Positions 1 to 9,358 of a stretch of 64,000 nucleotides of DNA are shown here, one piece after another. Location: contig NZ_SNUS01000001.1 in assembly GCF_012027635.1 (NCBI RefSeq), positions 930,001 through 994,000 on the forward strand. The letters are read 5' to 3'. The notes beneath the pieces were generated by a model. That model did no database searches, was not told where the DNA came from, and worked only from the letters and a program-made list of their open reading frames with translations. The position numbers and the translations under genes are program-made. This stretch comes from Thermococcus sp. 21S9. GTDB lineage: Archaea; Methanobacteriota_B; Thermococci; Thermococcales; Thermococcaceae. How positions within the stretch are numbered: the first letter of the stretch is position 1; every line of letters starts with the position of its first letter.

Positions 1-417
1 CTTTCCATCGAGGCTGTCGAGAATTAGCCTCTCGCCGTCCCTTTCGAAAATCCAGAAGACCTTGTAGGCGAGCTCTTCCCTGACGACCTCAATCCTCGGG
101 AGCCACCACGAGATTACGCGCGAGTTTCCCCAGGTTATGGCGCTCTCAAAGGCCTTCATTCTGGCCTCTTCCTCGTCGACGAGCGGGTTCATAACGGCCT
201 TTTCGTCAACCTCCCACTCCTGGAGTTCTATGAACCTGTCTCCCCTCTCCGCGCCGAACCGGTAGAGGTCAACGTAGGCGAAGTAGTCGAAGACCCTGTC
301 CTTCATGCCGAGCCTCTTGTAGTGGAGTCGTAGGTGATATATCCTGTACGGGTAGAGAATGAAGTTTGATTCCATCTCAGGCTGGAATATTGGGCGCATA
401 ACCTTCACGGTCTTCAT
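1..417 (-). CDS. Conserved hypothetical protein, C-terminus missing (runs off the window)
   Basis: An open frame runs leftwards from ATG 415-417 to the window edge, so only the first 139 residues are visible. It begins MKTVKVMRPIFQPEMESN and is rich in aromatic and charged residues, with no signal peptide or membrane segment. I do not recognise the family. An in-frame ATG 12 bases upstream (427-429) is possible, but GGTGTTG just before the chosen ATG is a typical Thermococcus ribosome binding site. Codon use and G+C match the chromosome. It diverges from the symporter genes to its right. Confidence 0.7.
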   Translation of the reverse strand, partial: MKTVKVMRPIFQPEMESNFILYPYRIYHLRLHYKRLGMKDRVFDYFAYVDLYRFGAERGDRFIELQEWEVDEKAVMNPLVDEEEARMKAFESAITWGNSRVISWWLPRIEVVREELAYKVFWIFERDGERLILDSLDGK

Positions 418-497
418 GGTCAACACCATAACGCTTTGTTTCAATTCGACTTTCCTAATTTTCCCAAACAGTTCACTCAATAGTTTTTAACGATAGG

Positions 498-505
498 TTT
501 ATAAC
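498..505 (+). promoter_or_regulatory. TATA box for the symporter operon
   Basis: TTTATAAC lies about 65 bases before the ATG of the small symporter subunit, in a short A+T-rich gap between divergent genes. Transcription would start near 525-530 and leave a leader of about 40 bases containing the AGGAGGG ribosome binding site at 554-560. Confidence 0.5.
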
Positions 506-566
506 TTTTTGGCAACAATATACAGTGCTGGCTATCAACCAGCATATATATACAGGAGGGTTCAAT

Positions 567-740
567 ATGGGGCTCAGTGCCGGTGGATGGGCATTGTTGT
601 TGGTGCCAACCCTTCTCGGTATAGCAACTATGCTCCTCTATGGTTTTTGGGACAAGATAACGGGCGAGGAGTACTACGTTGACGACGACATCCTGGCCTA
701 CGACGAAGACCTGATTAAACAGCAGGAGGGAGGGGCATGA
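567..740 (+). CDS. Small accessory membrane protein of a sodium/solute symporter
   Basis: This 57-residue protein has one membrane helix (about residues 6-26) followed by an acidic tail with runs of Asp and Glu. Its last four bases overlap the start of the symporter gene (ATGA), so the two are translationally coupled. Small single-helix partners of this kind commonly precede SSS-family symporters in archaea and bacteria. I chose ATG 567 because GGAGGG ends 6 bases upstream. A longer frame opening at 525 would begin at a weak start with no binding site. A role in symporter assembly or stability is inference. Confidence 0.75.
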   Translation: MGLSAGGWALLLVPTLLGIATMLLYGFWDKITGEEYYVDDDILAYDEDLIKQQEGGA

Positions 741-2353
741 ACACCGAGATACTGCTCGGTTTTCTGTTCTACCTCGCGTTGCTGGCCTACATCGGCTGGT
801 GGGCCAACAAGTACACCAAGACCGAGGACCAGTACTTCGTTGGGGGAAGAAAGGTTCACGTTTTGGCGGCTACACTCTCAGACAAGGCGAGTGACTTCAG
901 TGGCTGGCTGATGCTCGGCTACCCGGGAAGCGCCTTCAAAGCCGGCCTCGGTGCGTTCTGGGCTGCGGTGGGCTGTCTCTTCGGAACGCTCGCGGACTAC
1001 GTCCTCATCGGTCCAAGGCTCAGAATCTACGCCGGTAAGTTCAGGGCGATAACGGTTCCGGACTATCTTGAGGCCAGGCTCAAGGACGACACCAAGCTGA
1101 TAAGAATCCTGAGCGCCATTATAATCCTCGTCTTCATGACGGCTTACGTCGCGGCCCAGTTCACGGCCGGCGGAAAAACGTTTGCAGAGGGCTTTGGAAT
1201 CAGCGACAACGCGGGAATAATCCTAACGGTGATAATCCTGACGGCTTACGTCATAACCGGTGGCTTCTTCGCGGTCGTCTGGACCGACGTCGTTCAGGCC
1301 ATGTTCATGCTACTGACGCTTATAGTGGTTCCGATTCTCGCCCTGGTTGAGATAGGTGGTTTCGACAAGGCGACCCAGATAATAGCCCAAACGGACCCGA
1401 CCAAGCTCGACCCCTTTGGAGGTGCAACCGGCTGGGCCGCGATAATCTTCGCCATCGGTTATGCTTCATGGATAGTCGGCTACCTAGGACAGCCCCACAT
1501 CGTCACGCGCTACATGAGCGTTGAAGACCCGAGGAAGCTCAGAAGACCTGGAATCTTCATCAGCGGAACCTGGACAATCCTCGTCCTCTGGGGTGCGTTC
1601 TTTGCGGGATTCCTGGGCTTCGCGATGTACGCCGCGGGAATGCTGAAGGTCAGCGACCCGGAGAAGGTAATCCCGGCGATGGCAGTTGAACTCATGCCCG
1701 GCTGGCTGGCCGGCTTCGTCATAGCGGGAATAATCTCGGCCGTCATGAGCACAGCGGACTCACAGCTCCTCGTGGCCTCCTCTGCCATAGCGAGGGACTT
1801 CTATCACAAGGTCCTTGGCAAGGAGGTCGGCAAGAGGCAGATGGTTAACATATCGAGGCTCGTCGTTGCTGGCGTCGCCCTCGTCGGGCTCTGGTTCGCA
1901 CTGACAGGCAACAAGGTCGTCTACGAGATGGTGGCAACTGCCTGGGGCGGTCTCGCTGTCGGATTCGGGCCGATTCTCGTGCTGAGCCTCTGGTGGAAGC
2001 GCGTCACCAAGGAGGGAGCGATAGTCGGCATGGCCTACGGACTAATCAGCGAGGTTCTCCTTGAGGCCAAGGTCTACGGCTGGGCATTCAACCCCAACGC
2101 CCCGGGAATCTTCGGAACAATCGGCTCCTGGTTCAACGGCGTCCCGGTGTTCTTCATCAACTTCTTCGTCACGCTGTTCGTCATAATCGTCGTCAGCCTG
2201 CTCACCAAGCCCCCTGAGGACATCATGAAGCTCCACGAGGAGCTCTTCAAGAAGGTTCCCATCGAGACCGGAAAGAAGAGCATCGCCGAGACCAGGGCCA
2301 AGAGCCAGGTTGAGAACGTCGCCGACTTCCTCATCGAGCGCGGTCTCGCCTGA
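737..2353 (+). CDS. Sodium:solute symporter of the SSS family (proline-type)
   Basis: The 538-residue product has about 13 hydrophobic segments, the usual topology and length for the SSS (PutP/PanF) family. The early DKASDFSGWLMLGYPG stretch resembles the sodium-site region of PutP, and the STADSQLLVASS segment is the conserved TM8 serine/threonine sodium-binding motif. These transporters import proline, pantothenate or similar solutes with Na+. The next two genes downstream are proline-dehydrogenase-like, which favours L-proline or a related imino acid as substrate. It starts by an ATGA overlap with the small subunit gene. The hydrophilic C-terminal tail of about 50 residues is cytoplasmic. 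Family assignment is firm; substrate is inferred from context. Confidence 0.88.
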   Translation: MNTEILLGFLFYLALLAYIGWWANKYTKTEDQYFVGGRKVHVLAATLSDKASDFSGWLMLGYPGSAFKAGLGAFWAAVGCLFGTLADYVLIGPRLRIYAGKFRAITVPDYLEARLKDDTKLIRILSAIIILVFMTAYVAAQFTAGGKTFAEGFGISDNAGIILTVIILTAYVITGGFFAVVWTDVVQAMFMLLTLIVVPILALVEIGGFDKATQIIAQTDPTKLDPFGGATGWAAIIFAIGYASWIVGYLGQPHIVTRYMSVEDPRKLRRPGIFISGTWTILVLWGAFFAGFLGFAMYAAGMLKVSDPEKVIPAMAVELMPGWLAGFVIAGIISAVMSTADSQLLVASSAIARDFYHKVLGKEVGKRQMVNISRLVVAGVALVGLWFALTGNKVVYEMVATAWGGLAVGFGPILVLSLWWKRVTKEGAIVGMAYGLISEVLLEAKVYGWAFNPNAPGIFGTIGSWFNGVPVFFINFFVTLFVIIVVSLLTKPPEDIMKLHEELFKKVPIETGKKSIAETRAKSQVENVADFLIERGLA

Positions 2354-2384
2354 CCCTCTTTAACCATTTTTGGACAACCTAACG

Positions 2385-2392
2385 TTTATAAG
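2385..2392 (+). promoter_or_regulatory. TATA box for the two-gene proline dehydrogenase operon
   Basis: TTTATAAG lies 58 bases before the ATG at 2443, in the gap after the symporter. GGTGGGAG directly before that ATG is the ribosome binding site. The flavoenzyme pair can therefore be transcribed independently of the transporter. Confidence 0.5.
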
Positions 2393-2442
2393 CATTGGTG
2401 TATAAGGTCGAACGCTTACCGTAAAATTTTCGGGGTGGGAGC

Positions 2443-3921
2443 ATGCGAAAGCTCGACCTTACCGAGAAGGACCCTTCTAAGAGAGTCACGATTTACTTTG
2501 AGGGGCAACCCCTGGAAGCCTACGAGGGCGAGAAGATTACCGTCGCGCTCCTCGCGAACGGTATCTACTGGCTCACGACGAGCACCGAGGGCAGAAAGAG
2601 GGGCGCCTTCACCTTCGGCCCGGTCCCGATGGTGGTCAACGGCGTCAAGAACGTCAACGCGAGGAAAACAGCTGTAAAGGACGGCATGAGGCTTGAGAGG
2701 CAGGGCTACGGCGACTTTCAGGAGAAGGTAGAAATCGACGAGGACAAGCCCGTTCTTCGCTACGTTGTTGACGTGGCCGTTATCGGCGCCGGTCCTGCTG
2801 GCCTCGGCGTCGTCAAGGAAATCGGCGGAAGGCTCACGACGGCGATAATAGAGGAGAAGGGATGGCTCGGCGGGGATTTAAAGGTTAAGGGCGTCGAGCA
2901 GGAGGGCTTTGGAGACCCGAGAGAGGCCCTGGAGGAGCTCACCGATTTACCCGAAAATACGAGAGTCTTCCTGAAGAGTGTCGCCATTGGAGTTTTCGAT
3001 AAGGGTGAGTACTTCCTCGTGCCCATCGTTAGGGGCGACCAGCTGATTGAGCTCCTCGCCAAGCGCGTGGTTTTAGCCACTGGAGCCGTTGACAACATCA
3101 TGCTCTTCGAGAACAACGATTACCCCGGCGTCTTCAGGAGGAGTGACGCCTTGGAGGTTATGAACGTCTGGGGAGTTGCGCCAGGAAAGAATGTCGCCGT
3201 CGTCGGGGCCTTTCCGGAGGAGCTGACTGCTGAGCTCGACCGCTGGGGGATTGAGTACGTTGTGGTTCCCAATCCAAAGCGCGTTGAAGGTAAAGAGAAG
3301 GTCGAGAGGCTCATAGACGCGAACGGCAACGTCTACGAGATTGACGCCGTCATAGTCTCCGATGGCAGAAGACCCGACATAAACCCCATAACCCAGGCCG
3401 GCGGGAGGCTGTACTTCAAGCGCGGTTACTACCGTCCGGTTCTCGACTCAAGTCATAGAATCCGCGAGGGAATCTACGTTGCAGGCAGTGCGGTCTCGAT
3501 AAAGCCCCACTACGCGAACTACCTTGAGGGAAGGCTCGTTGGTGCCTACATTCTCAGGGAGTTCGGCTTCGAGGCCGAACCGTGCGTCTACGAGGAGAAG
3601 CTGAAGAACTACGAGCCGATAGCGGTTCCAGTCCACAGGCTTCCGTTAGATGAGTTCAACGGCGAGGACGTTCAGATTTGCGGTTGCGACGTGACGCTGA
3701 GAAAGGTCGACGACGTTGTGAAGTCCGGCATCACCGACCTCCAGATAATCAAGCGCCTCACTCATCTCGCCATGGGCTTCTGCCAGGGACGCTTCTGTCT
3801 CTTCAACGGTGCCGTCGTTGTATCCCAGAGAACGGGAACGCCTATGGATAAACTTGACATTCCGGTCGCGAGGCCCCCGCTCAAGAACATCCGCATGAAG
3901 GTCCCCGCGGGGAGGGATTGA
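2443..3921 (+). CDS. Proline dehydrogenase (PDH1-type) alpha subunit, fused to a BFD-like domain
   Basis: This 492-residue flavoprotein resembles the alpha subunit of the archaeal dye-linked L-proline dehydrogenases and sarcosine oxidases. The order is an N-terminal ferredoxin-like domain (about 10-85), an FAD Rossmann fold (GAGPAG near 112), a second nucleotide-binding half, and a C-terminal BFD-like Cys domain (CGC...CQGRFC, about 410-490). Compared with the alpha subunit at 17533-18972, all four 2Fe-2S cysteines of the N-terminal domain are absent and the second GxGxxG is replaced by GAFPEE. The C-terminal domain corresponds to the separate small protein at 16761-17033, so this is a fusion. 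It is followed at once by a beta-like gene, which fits the two-subunit PDH1 described from Pyrococcus horikoshii. The electron-transfer role is inferred. Confidence 0.78.
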   Translation: MRKLDLTEKDPSKRVTIYFEGQPLEAYEGEKITVALLANGIYWLTTSTEGRKRGAFTFGPVPMVVNGVKNVNARKTAVKDGMRLERQGYGDFQEKVEIDEDKPVLRYVVDVAVIGAGPAGLGVVKEIGGRLTTAIIEEKGWLGGDLKVKGVEQEGFGDPREALEELTDLPENTRVFLKSVAIGVFDKGEYFLVPIVRGDQLIELLAKRVVLATGAVDNIMLFENNDYPGVFRRSDALEVMNVWGVAPGKNVAVVGAFPEELTAELDRWGIEYVVVPNPKRVEGKEKVERLIDANGNVYEIDAVIVSDGRRPDINPITQAGGRLYFKRGYYRPVLDSSHRIREGIYVAGSAVSIKPHYANYLEGRLVGAYILREFGFEAEPCVYEEKLKNYEPIAVPVHRLPLDEFNGEDVQICGCDVTLRKVDDVVKSGITDLQIIKRLTHLAMGFCQGRFCLFNGAVVVSQRTGTPMDKLDIPVARPPLKNIRMKVPAGRD

Positions 3922-3923
3922 AG

Positions 3924-5084
3924 ATGCCGACGAGAGAACTTCCCGAGAGGAGCGAGATAACGATTATCGGTGGCGGAATTGTTGGCGTTACGATAGCGCA
4001 CGAGTTAGCCAAGCGCGGTGAGGAGGTCACGGTAATAGAGAAGCGCTTTATCGGTTCGGGCTCCACCTTCCGTTGCGGAACGGGCATAAGACAGCAGTTC
4101 AACGACGAGGCCAACGTTCAGGTCATGAAGCGCTCCGTCGAGCTGTGGAAGAAGTACAGCGAGGAGTACGGCTTCTCCTTCGAGCAGACAGGCTACCTCT
4201 TCCTGCTCTACGACGACGATGAAGTCGAGGAGTTCAAGCGCAACATCGCGATACAGAACCGCTTCGGCGTCCCGACGAGGCTCATAACGCCGGAAGAGGC
4301 CAAGGAAATAGTCCCGCTCCTTGACATCAGCGAGGTCATCGCCGCTTCCTGGAACCCCACCGACGGAAAGGCGGACCCGTTCCACTCCACCGCGAAGTTC
4401 GCGATAAAGGCCGAGGAGTTCGGCGCGAAGCTGGTGGAATACACCGAAGTGAAGGACTTCATCATCGAGAACGGCGAGATTAAGGGCCTGAAGACGAGCA
4501 GAGGGGTTATAAAGACCGGTATCGTTGTCAACGCCACCAACGCCTGGGCCAAGCTCATCAACGCGATGGCCGGGATAAGCACTCCGATTCCGATAGAGCC
4601 CTACAAGCACCAGGCCGTTATCACACAGCCCATAAGGAAGGGAGCGATTAAGCCGATGGTCATATCCTTCAAGTACGGCCACGCCTATCTAACGCAGACC
4701 TCGCACGGTGGCGTCGTCGGTGGGGTCGGCTACGAGCTCGGGCCAACCTACGACCTCAACCCGACCTACGAGTTCATGCGCGAGGTGAGCTACTACTTCA
4801 CCAAGATTATCCCGGCTTTGAGGGAGCTCCTAATCCTGAGAACCTGGGCCGGCTACTACGCAAAGACACCCGACAGCAATCCAGCCATAGGGAAAATCGA
4901 GGAGCTGAGCGACTACTACATTGCCGCAGGCTTCAGCGGGCACGGCTTCATGATGGCTCCAGCAGTGGCCGAAATGGTGGCCGACCTGATTACCAAGGGC
5001 AGAACAGACCTGCCCGTCGAGTGGTTCGACCCGTATCGCTTCGAGCGCGGAGAACTCCGCGGGGAAGCGCTCCAGATGGGCTGA
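3924..5084 (+). CDS. Proline dehydrogenase (PDH1-type) beta subunit, FAD-dependent
   Basis: The 386-residue product is a DAO-superfamily flavoprotein. The FAD-binding IIGGGIVGVTIAHELAKRG lies near the start and the C-terminal AAGFSGHGFMMAPAVAEM is a conserved FAD-site motif. In the archaeal complexes this subunit carries the proline-oxidising site and passes electrons to the alpha subunit. It is closely similar to the beta subunit at 15602-16768, sharing GSGSTFRC, PDSNPAIGK and the end of the protein. I chose ATG 3924, just after the alpha stop codon, with GGGAGGGAT upstream; a TTG six bases earlier is also in frame. Substrate could be proline or another imino/N-methyl amino acid; proximity to the symporter supports proline. 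Confidence 0.8.
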   Translation: MPTRELPERSEITIIGGGIVGVTIAHELAKRGEEVTVIEKRFIGSGSTFRCGTGIRQQFNDEANVQVMKRSVELWKKYSEEYGFSFEQTGYLFLLYDDDEVEEFKRNIAIQNRFGVPTRLITPEEAKEIVPLLDISEVIAASWNPTDGKADPFHSTAKFAIKAEEFGAKLVEYTEVKDFIIENGEIKGLKTSRGVIKTGIVVNATNAWAKLINAMAGISTPIPIEPYKHQAVITQPIRKGAIKPMVISFKYGHAYLTQTSHGGVVGGVGYELGPTYDLNPTYEFMREVSYYFTKIIPALRELLILRTWAGYYAKTPDSNPAIGKIEELSDYYIAAGFSGHGFMMAPAVAEMVADLITKGRTDLPVEWFDPYRFERGELRGEALQMG

Positions 5085-5126
5085 TTTCCCGCGATTTCCA
5101 CCCTTTTCTTATCATTTCGACGGAAA

Positions 5127-5135
5127 TTTTATAAG
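5127..5135 (+). promoter_or_regulatory. TATA box for the MFS transporter gene
   Basis: TTTTATAAG lies about 25 bases before ATG 5158. That spacing puts the transcription start at or next to the start codon, so this mRNA is probably leaderless. Confidence 0.55.
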
Positions 5136-5157
5136 CCCCTCGCCGGTTCTCCCAGCG

Positions 5158-6390
5158 ATGAGCAAGCGAGAACTCGTTGTCACCCAGGGAAAGCGCGAGA
5201 AAACGCTCAAGCTCAAGAAGCTTCGGGTTAAGCGGAGGAACGTCGTAATCTTGGCCGTAGCCATGTTCATCGCCAACGTTTCATTCGGAATGGCCTTCCC
5301 CTATCTCAGCGTCTACATGCGCCTCCTCGGCGCGAGCATGTTCATGGTCGGCCTTCTGAGCGTGGCCTTCAACCTGACCTCGACGGTTTTCCAGTACCCC
5401 TTCGGCTGGCTCTCCGACTCAACCGGCAACAGGAAGGGCTTCATAGCCTTCGGCGTGGCCTCGATAGGATTCTTCTATACCGCAATGGCCTTCGTCGGCT
5501 CCGCCACCGGCGTTCTAATCCTGAGGACCCTCCAGGGCGTTTTCGGTTCCGCCATGACCCCGGCGCATTCGGCGCTGATTTCAGAGCTCTCGACGAGGGC
5601 GGGCTCGATATTCGGCCTCTTCAACTCCATCGAGAATGCCGGTTACATGGTGGGCAACTTCCTCGGCTCCGCGATAGTTGGCTACCTTGGCGTCAGGAAG
5701 CTCTTCCTAATCTCCGGCCTCCTCCTCTTCGTATCCGCGGGAATAGTCCTTCTAATCCGCGAGCGCCCGACGGGAAGGCGCTCCCTCCTTGGCATGATTC
5801 TCGTGCAGGAAGGTAGGGAAAGCTGGAGGGCAACGGTTAAGGGCTCGGCCTTCAAAAAGCTCATGCGCGGGCACCTCGGGCTCTTCTACGTCACGGTCTT
5901 CCTCGTCATGGTCGCCAGCGGGCAGTTCTACAGCGTTTCCTCCGTTTACTTCAAGGAGGCCTTCGGCGAGTGGAGCGTTGGCGTAATCTTCGGCATCGAG
6001 AGCCTCGCCGCGGCACTAACGGGCTACTTTCTCGGGAAGCTGATAGACAGGCACGGCGCGAAGAAGTTCTACCTGATAGCGATAGCGGGCTATGGTTTGG
6101 CCTTCCTGCTCTACGCCGTCGTTAGAAACGTCTGGCTCGTCTTTGGAATAGCTTTCCTCTCGGGCGTCAAGTGGGTTCTAACCATAAACTCGACCTCCGC
6201 CTACGTGGCGCAGAACGTCAGGGTGAGCGAGAGGGCCCAGGGAATGGGCTTGCTCAACGCGATGATGAGCCTCGGCTGGGTCGTTGGCCCGCTAATCGGT
6301 GGTTATCTCTCGGGGATAAGCTTCCAGCTGAACTTCATGAGCACGCTGATTCCCCTCGGGCTGGCCTTTCTGCTTGCCTTTAAATTGTAA
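5158..6390 (+). CDS. Major facilitator superfamily transporter
   Basis: The 410-residue protein has about 12 hydrophobic helices and the loop 2-3 signature FGWLSDSTGNRKG, as expected of an MFS permease (G-x-L-x-D-R-x-G-R type). A basic N-terminal segment of about 35 residues precedes the first helix. The second half contains the equivalent LIDRHGAKKFY loop. The substrate cannot be read from sequence; MFS members of this size export drugs or move sugars and organic acids. The start is supported by a TATA box 25 bases upstream. Immediately downstream the base composition drops sharply at the CHAT protease gene. Confidence 0.85.
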   Translation: MSKRELVVTQGKREKTLKLKKLRVKRRNVVILAVAMFIANVSFGMAFPYLSVYMRLLGASMFMVGLLSVAFNLTSTVFQYPFGWLSDSTGNRKGFIAFGVASIGFFYTAMAFVGSATGVLILRTLQGVFGSAMTPAHSALISELSTRAGSIFGLFNSIENAGYMVGNFLGSAIVGYLGVRKLFLISGLLLFVSAGIVLLIRERPTGRRSLLGMILVQEGRESWRATVKGSAFKKLMRGHLGLFYVTVFLVMVASGQFYSVSSVYFKEAFGEWSVGVIFGIESLAAALTGYFLGKLIDRHGAKKFYLIAIAGYGLAFLLYAVVRNVWLVFGIAFLSGVKWVLTINSTSAYVAQNVRVSERAQGMGLLNAMMSLGWVVGPLIGGYLSGISFQLNFMSTLIPLGLAFLLAFKL

Positions 6391-6491
6391 ACCTCAATTT
6401 AATATTAACGAGTTTGACTATTTGATATTATAAACTAAATATCGATAACTTTTTATTGTCATTATTCGTACTTCCAATAGGGGAAGTGCCT

Positions 6492-8783
6492 ATGAGGTAC
6501 AGTGGTGATTGGTATGCCGAAGCTATGGCCTGTCTTATAGATGCAAACCGGGGAATAAAACCAATTGAAAATTTTCTTTGCGTTATACAAAAAAGTGACA
6601 AGATTCTAAAAAAATTCCACCCAAAGTCACGTGAGTATAAAATTGCCATATCTCTCAAAGCGGAGGCTCTAGGTTGGCTAGCGGAACATGGATATTCTCC
6701 AGAAAGAACATTGAATGATGCTATAAAAACATGCGATGAAGCTTTGAAAGTGATAACACCTACAGAAAGAGAGCTTTATTCAGATATTTTGTTAATTAAA
6801 GCAAATGCACTAGTCAGACTTTCTGAACACTCTAGTAATGCAGTGAAAAATTTAAAGGAAGCCATAACACTATGCGATGAAATCCTAACAACAATAGATT
6901 CTTCCTTACCAGTATACTATCTGGCATTAGGAACTAAGGGAAATGCACACCTCTTTCTGGCTCGATTATCAATTGATCCGGAGCTTAATTTGAATAGTGC
7001 GATTGAGGCATACACCCGAGCTATTGAGGGGCTAGCAAAACTCCAAACTGCTCCCTACGGCATTGTTCAGATATTAATGAACAGGGCAGTGGCTTATAGT
7101 GTTCTAGCATTATATGCTAAAGATAACTACGTGCCATATTTAAAAAGATCTCTAGAAGACTATGATGTTGTTATTGAAATTCTATCTAACGAGGTAAAAA
7201 GTCAAAGTTATAATAGGGCGTTAGTCAATAAGGCATTAGTTTTGATAAGGTTAGCAGAATCTTCCCCAGATTCTCACATATTGTTAGTTAAGTCCATTGA
7301 GCTTTGCAATCGTGCGTTAAAAAATCTGCTCCCTACTTCGCAAAATTATGGAAGAGCTCTTCTATGTAAAGCTGAAGCATTGTTTAAACTGGGAAAAATC
7401 TCAGAAGCAAAAGAGAAGTATGCTTCAGCTATTGAGGTATTTAAAAATGCTGGAAACTGGTTTGGGTTAGTAGGGGCAAACTCTGAAATTGGGGATATCT
7501 ATTACCAAAAAGGGAACTTTAAACAGGCATTTGCCTACTATAAAGAGGCGATAGACTTGGTAGAAAAAGTAAGGTCAAATATTCTCTCTCCTCAAGAGCG
7601 TGCGGAATTTCATGGGATGTACATTGAGGTATACCAAAAAATGGTTTCTACATGTATTAAACTTGAGAAGTATCAAAAAGCATTTGAATACGCCGAAAGG
7701 GCTAGATCGAGAGTTTTTGCTGAGATGTTATCAGAAAAAATACCTGAGAACAATACAATTAGCAACACTATTTTGTCTCCCAATGTGTTAAAAGATTTCT
7801 CCGAGTCTATTCTTTATTACTTTGTTGCATATAATGATGAAATTGTTGGGCTATTGATAAATCAGGGACAAATAAAAATTGCCAAGTTTCTTGGCAATCT
7901 ACATGAGATACGAAGTAATATACTAACAATACTAGAGAACTCAAAAGACATAGAGAAGAAGCTTCCAGAAAACTCGATAAATGCACTAAATAATATTTAT
8001 AAAAAGCTTATTCAGCCTTTTGAGTCCCACTTAATGAATGATATTATTATAATTCCACATAGAGAACTTCATTATATTCCCTTCGCGGCATTGTGGGATG
8101 GGGAATTGTACTTAATTGAGAAGCATGATATAAAACTTGCTCCATCTGCTACTTCGTTGAAACTCTTGAAAACTAGAGAATATCCCAATAAGAAGGCACT
8201 AATAATAGGCAACCCAACACCAGATTCAGATAAGAATTTACCAGGAGCAGAATACGAAGCAAAACTTGTAGAAAAAATCCTTAAAGAGAAAAATGCTTAT
8301 GAAATGATTGTGCTTCTTCTTAGGGAAGATGCAACAATAAATAATCTAAAAAATGAAATTAATACTGCAAATCTAATCCACTATAGTGGACATGCATTCT
8401 TTGATTGGGCTCAACCTGAGAATTCCGGGTTAATATTAAATGATGGGATATTCACCATAAGAAATATTGCAGAGTTAAATATCCCAGCCAATCTTGTAGT
8501 TTTATCTGCCTGTGAAACGGGACTTGCTAAAATTTCACCAGGTGATGAGCTAGAAGGGTTAGTTAGGGCTATCCATCTAGCAGGAGCACGATATGTAATT
8601 GCAACACTCTGGCCTGTCAATGATTATATTGCGAGAAGGATTTTTGAAATATTTTATCTAGAAAACGGAAGCATTGCAGAGAAACTAAAAAGCAGTCAAG
8701 AAAAGATAATCAAACTTTACAGGGAAAATATTAGTGAAAAAAGTTTCTGGTATTGGGCACCGTTTCAGATTTATGGGGGTTGA
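6492..8783 (+). CDS. TPR-CHAT protein: tetratricopeptide repeats with a C-terminal caspase-like protease domain
   Basis: This 763-residue protein has tandem TPR-like helical repeats over about residues 1-400 (for example the segment [20 protein letters not shown]), then a linker and a CHAT protease domain (about 480-763). The catalytic dyad is visible: His about 634 in HYSGHAF and Cys about 674 in LSACETG, followed by the conserved [13 protein letters not shown] segment. CHAT proteases cleave protein targets when their partner domain senses a signal; relatives include Craspase and gasdermin-activating proteases. ATG 6492 is preferred over an upstream TTG. The gene is much richer in A+T than both neighbours, uses different codons, and overlaps the end of kptA by 13 bases, all signs of recent transfer. 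No substrate gene such as gasdermin is adjacent, so the target is unknown. Confidence 0.85.
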   Translation: MRYSGDWYAEAMACLIDANRGIKPIENFLCVIQKSDKILKKFHPKSREYKIAISLKAEALGWLAEHGYSPERTLNDAIKTCDEALKVITPTERELYSDILLIKANALVRLSEHSSNAVKNLKEAITLCDEILTTIDSSLPVYYLALGTKGNAHLFLARLSIDPELNLNSAIEAYTRAIEGLAKLQTAPYGIVQILMNRAVAYSVLALYAKDNYVPYLKRSLEDYDVVIEILSNEVKSQSYNRALVNKALVLIRLAESSPDSHILLVKSIELCNRALKNLLPTSQNYGRALLCKAEALFKLGKISEAKEKYASAIEVFKNAGNWFGLVGANSEIGDIYYQKGNFKQAFAYYKEAIDLVEKVRSNILSPQERAEFHGMYIEVYQKMVSTCIKLEKYQKAFEYAERARSRVFAEMLSEKIPENNTISNTILSPNVLKDFSESILYYFVAYNDEIVGLLINQGQIKIAKFLGNLHEIRSNILTILENSKDIEKKLPENSINALNNIYKKLIQPFESHLMNDIIIIPHRELHYIPFAALWDGELYLIEKHDIKLAPSATSLKLLKTREYPNKKALIIGNPTPDSDKNLPGAEYEAKLVEKILKEKNAYEMIVLLLREDATINNLKNEINTANLIHYSGHAFFDWAQPENSGLILNDGIFTIRNIAELNIPANLVVLSACETGLAKISPGDELEGLVRAIHLAGARYVIATLWPVNDYIARRIFEIFYLENGSIAEKLKSSQEKIIKLYRENISEKSFWYWAPFQIYGG

Positions 8784-9322
8784 CTTACACTCAATGATAG
8801 TATGCACTCGGGCGGGACCCTCTCCACTATCCTCACGTTCTTTCCGGCTTTGTAAACCCTCAGACCCCTTCTCCTTAGGCAGTCGGCGTCGATTATTAGA
8901 AGCACCACGTCCTTTCCGCGTCTCCTGCCCGTTTCGAGGGCCTCGCTTTTACTCGTCGTCAGGTGGACGAACTGCCGTTTCATGGGTTTAAGGCCCTCGC
9001 GCATAATCCTCCCGAGGTTCCTCCTCGGCGTGCCGTGGTAGAGAACCCTTGATTCGGTGTCCTCCTCGTGGTCGAGCTTAACTTTGAAGCTGTGGCCGTA
9101 GCGGGCGCGGATTTTACCGTCCCTAATCTCGTAGCGCCCCTTGGAGTCCCTCGCGACTATCTCCCTCACGAACCCCTCTGTAACGTCGGGATAAATGGTT
9201 TGGAGGGCTTTAACGAGCTCGTCCAGCGGGACGAAGCCCTCTCCGTCCGGCTTTAGTCCGAACTCCTCCGGCGAGTGCCTGAGAATGTATGCCATGAGCT
9301 TGCTGACCTTCACGCGGTTCAT
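8771..9322 (-). CDS. kptA: RNA 2'-phosphotransferase (Tpt1/KptA)
   Basis: The 183-residue protein matches the Tpt1/KptA family throughout. It has an N-terminal winged-helix half ([15 protein letters not shown]) and a C-terminal ADP-ribosyltransferase-like half with [17 protein letters not shown] and [17 protein letters not shown], which hold the NAD-binding histidines and arginines. The enzyme removes an internal 2'-phosphate from RNA using NAD+. The start ATG is followed by [10 protein letters not shown] and probably gives a leaderless mRNA. The last 13 bases overlap the convergent CHAT gene, so the C-terminal tail SLSVSQPP may have been altered by that insertion. Confidence 0.9.
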   Translation of the reverse strand: MNRVKVSKLMAYILRHSPEEFGLKPDGEGFVPLDELVKALQTIYPDVTEGFVREIVARDSKGRYEIRDGKIRARYGHSFKVKLDHEEDTESRVLYHGTPRRNLGRIMREGLKPMKRQFVHLTTSKSEALETGRRRGKDVVLLIIDADCLRRRGLRVYKAGKNVRIVERVPPECILSLSVSQPP

Positions 9323-9358
9323 CGGTTGGGAAATGGAAAGGAGATAAAAAAGCGTTTC

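Noticed and set aside
498-505. SurR-like GTTTATAAC before the symporter operon
   Set aside because: It fits GTT-n3-AAC but is simply the TATA box; it has no extended n5-GTT half and such matches occur by chance in TATA boxes.
2042-2367. Overlapping open frames antisense to the symporter, and many similar long frames opposite other genes
   Set aside because: High G+C and strong codon bias in the true genes open frames on the other strand; none has a binding site or recognisable domain.
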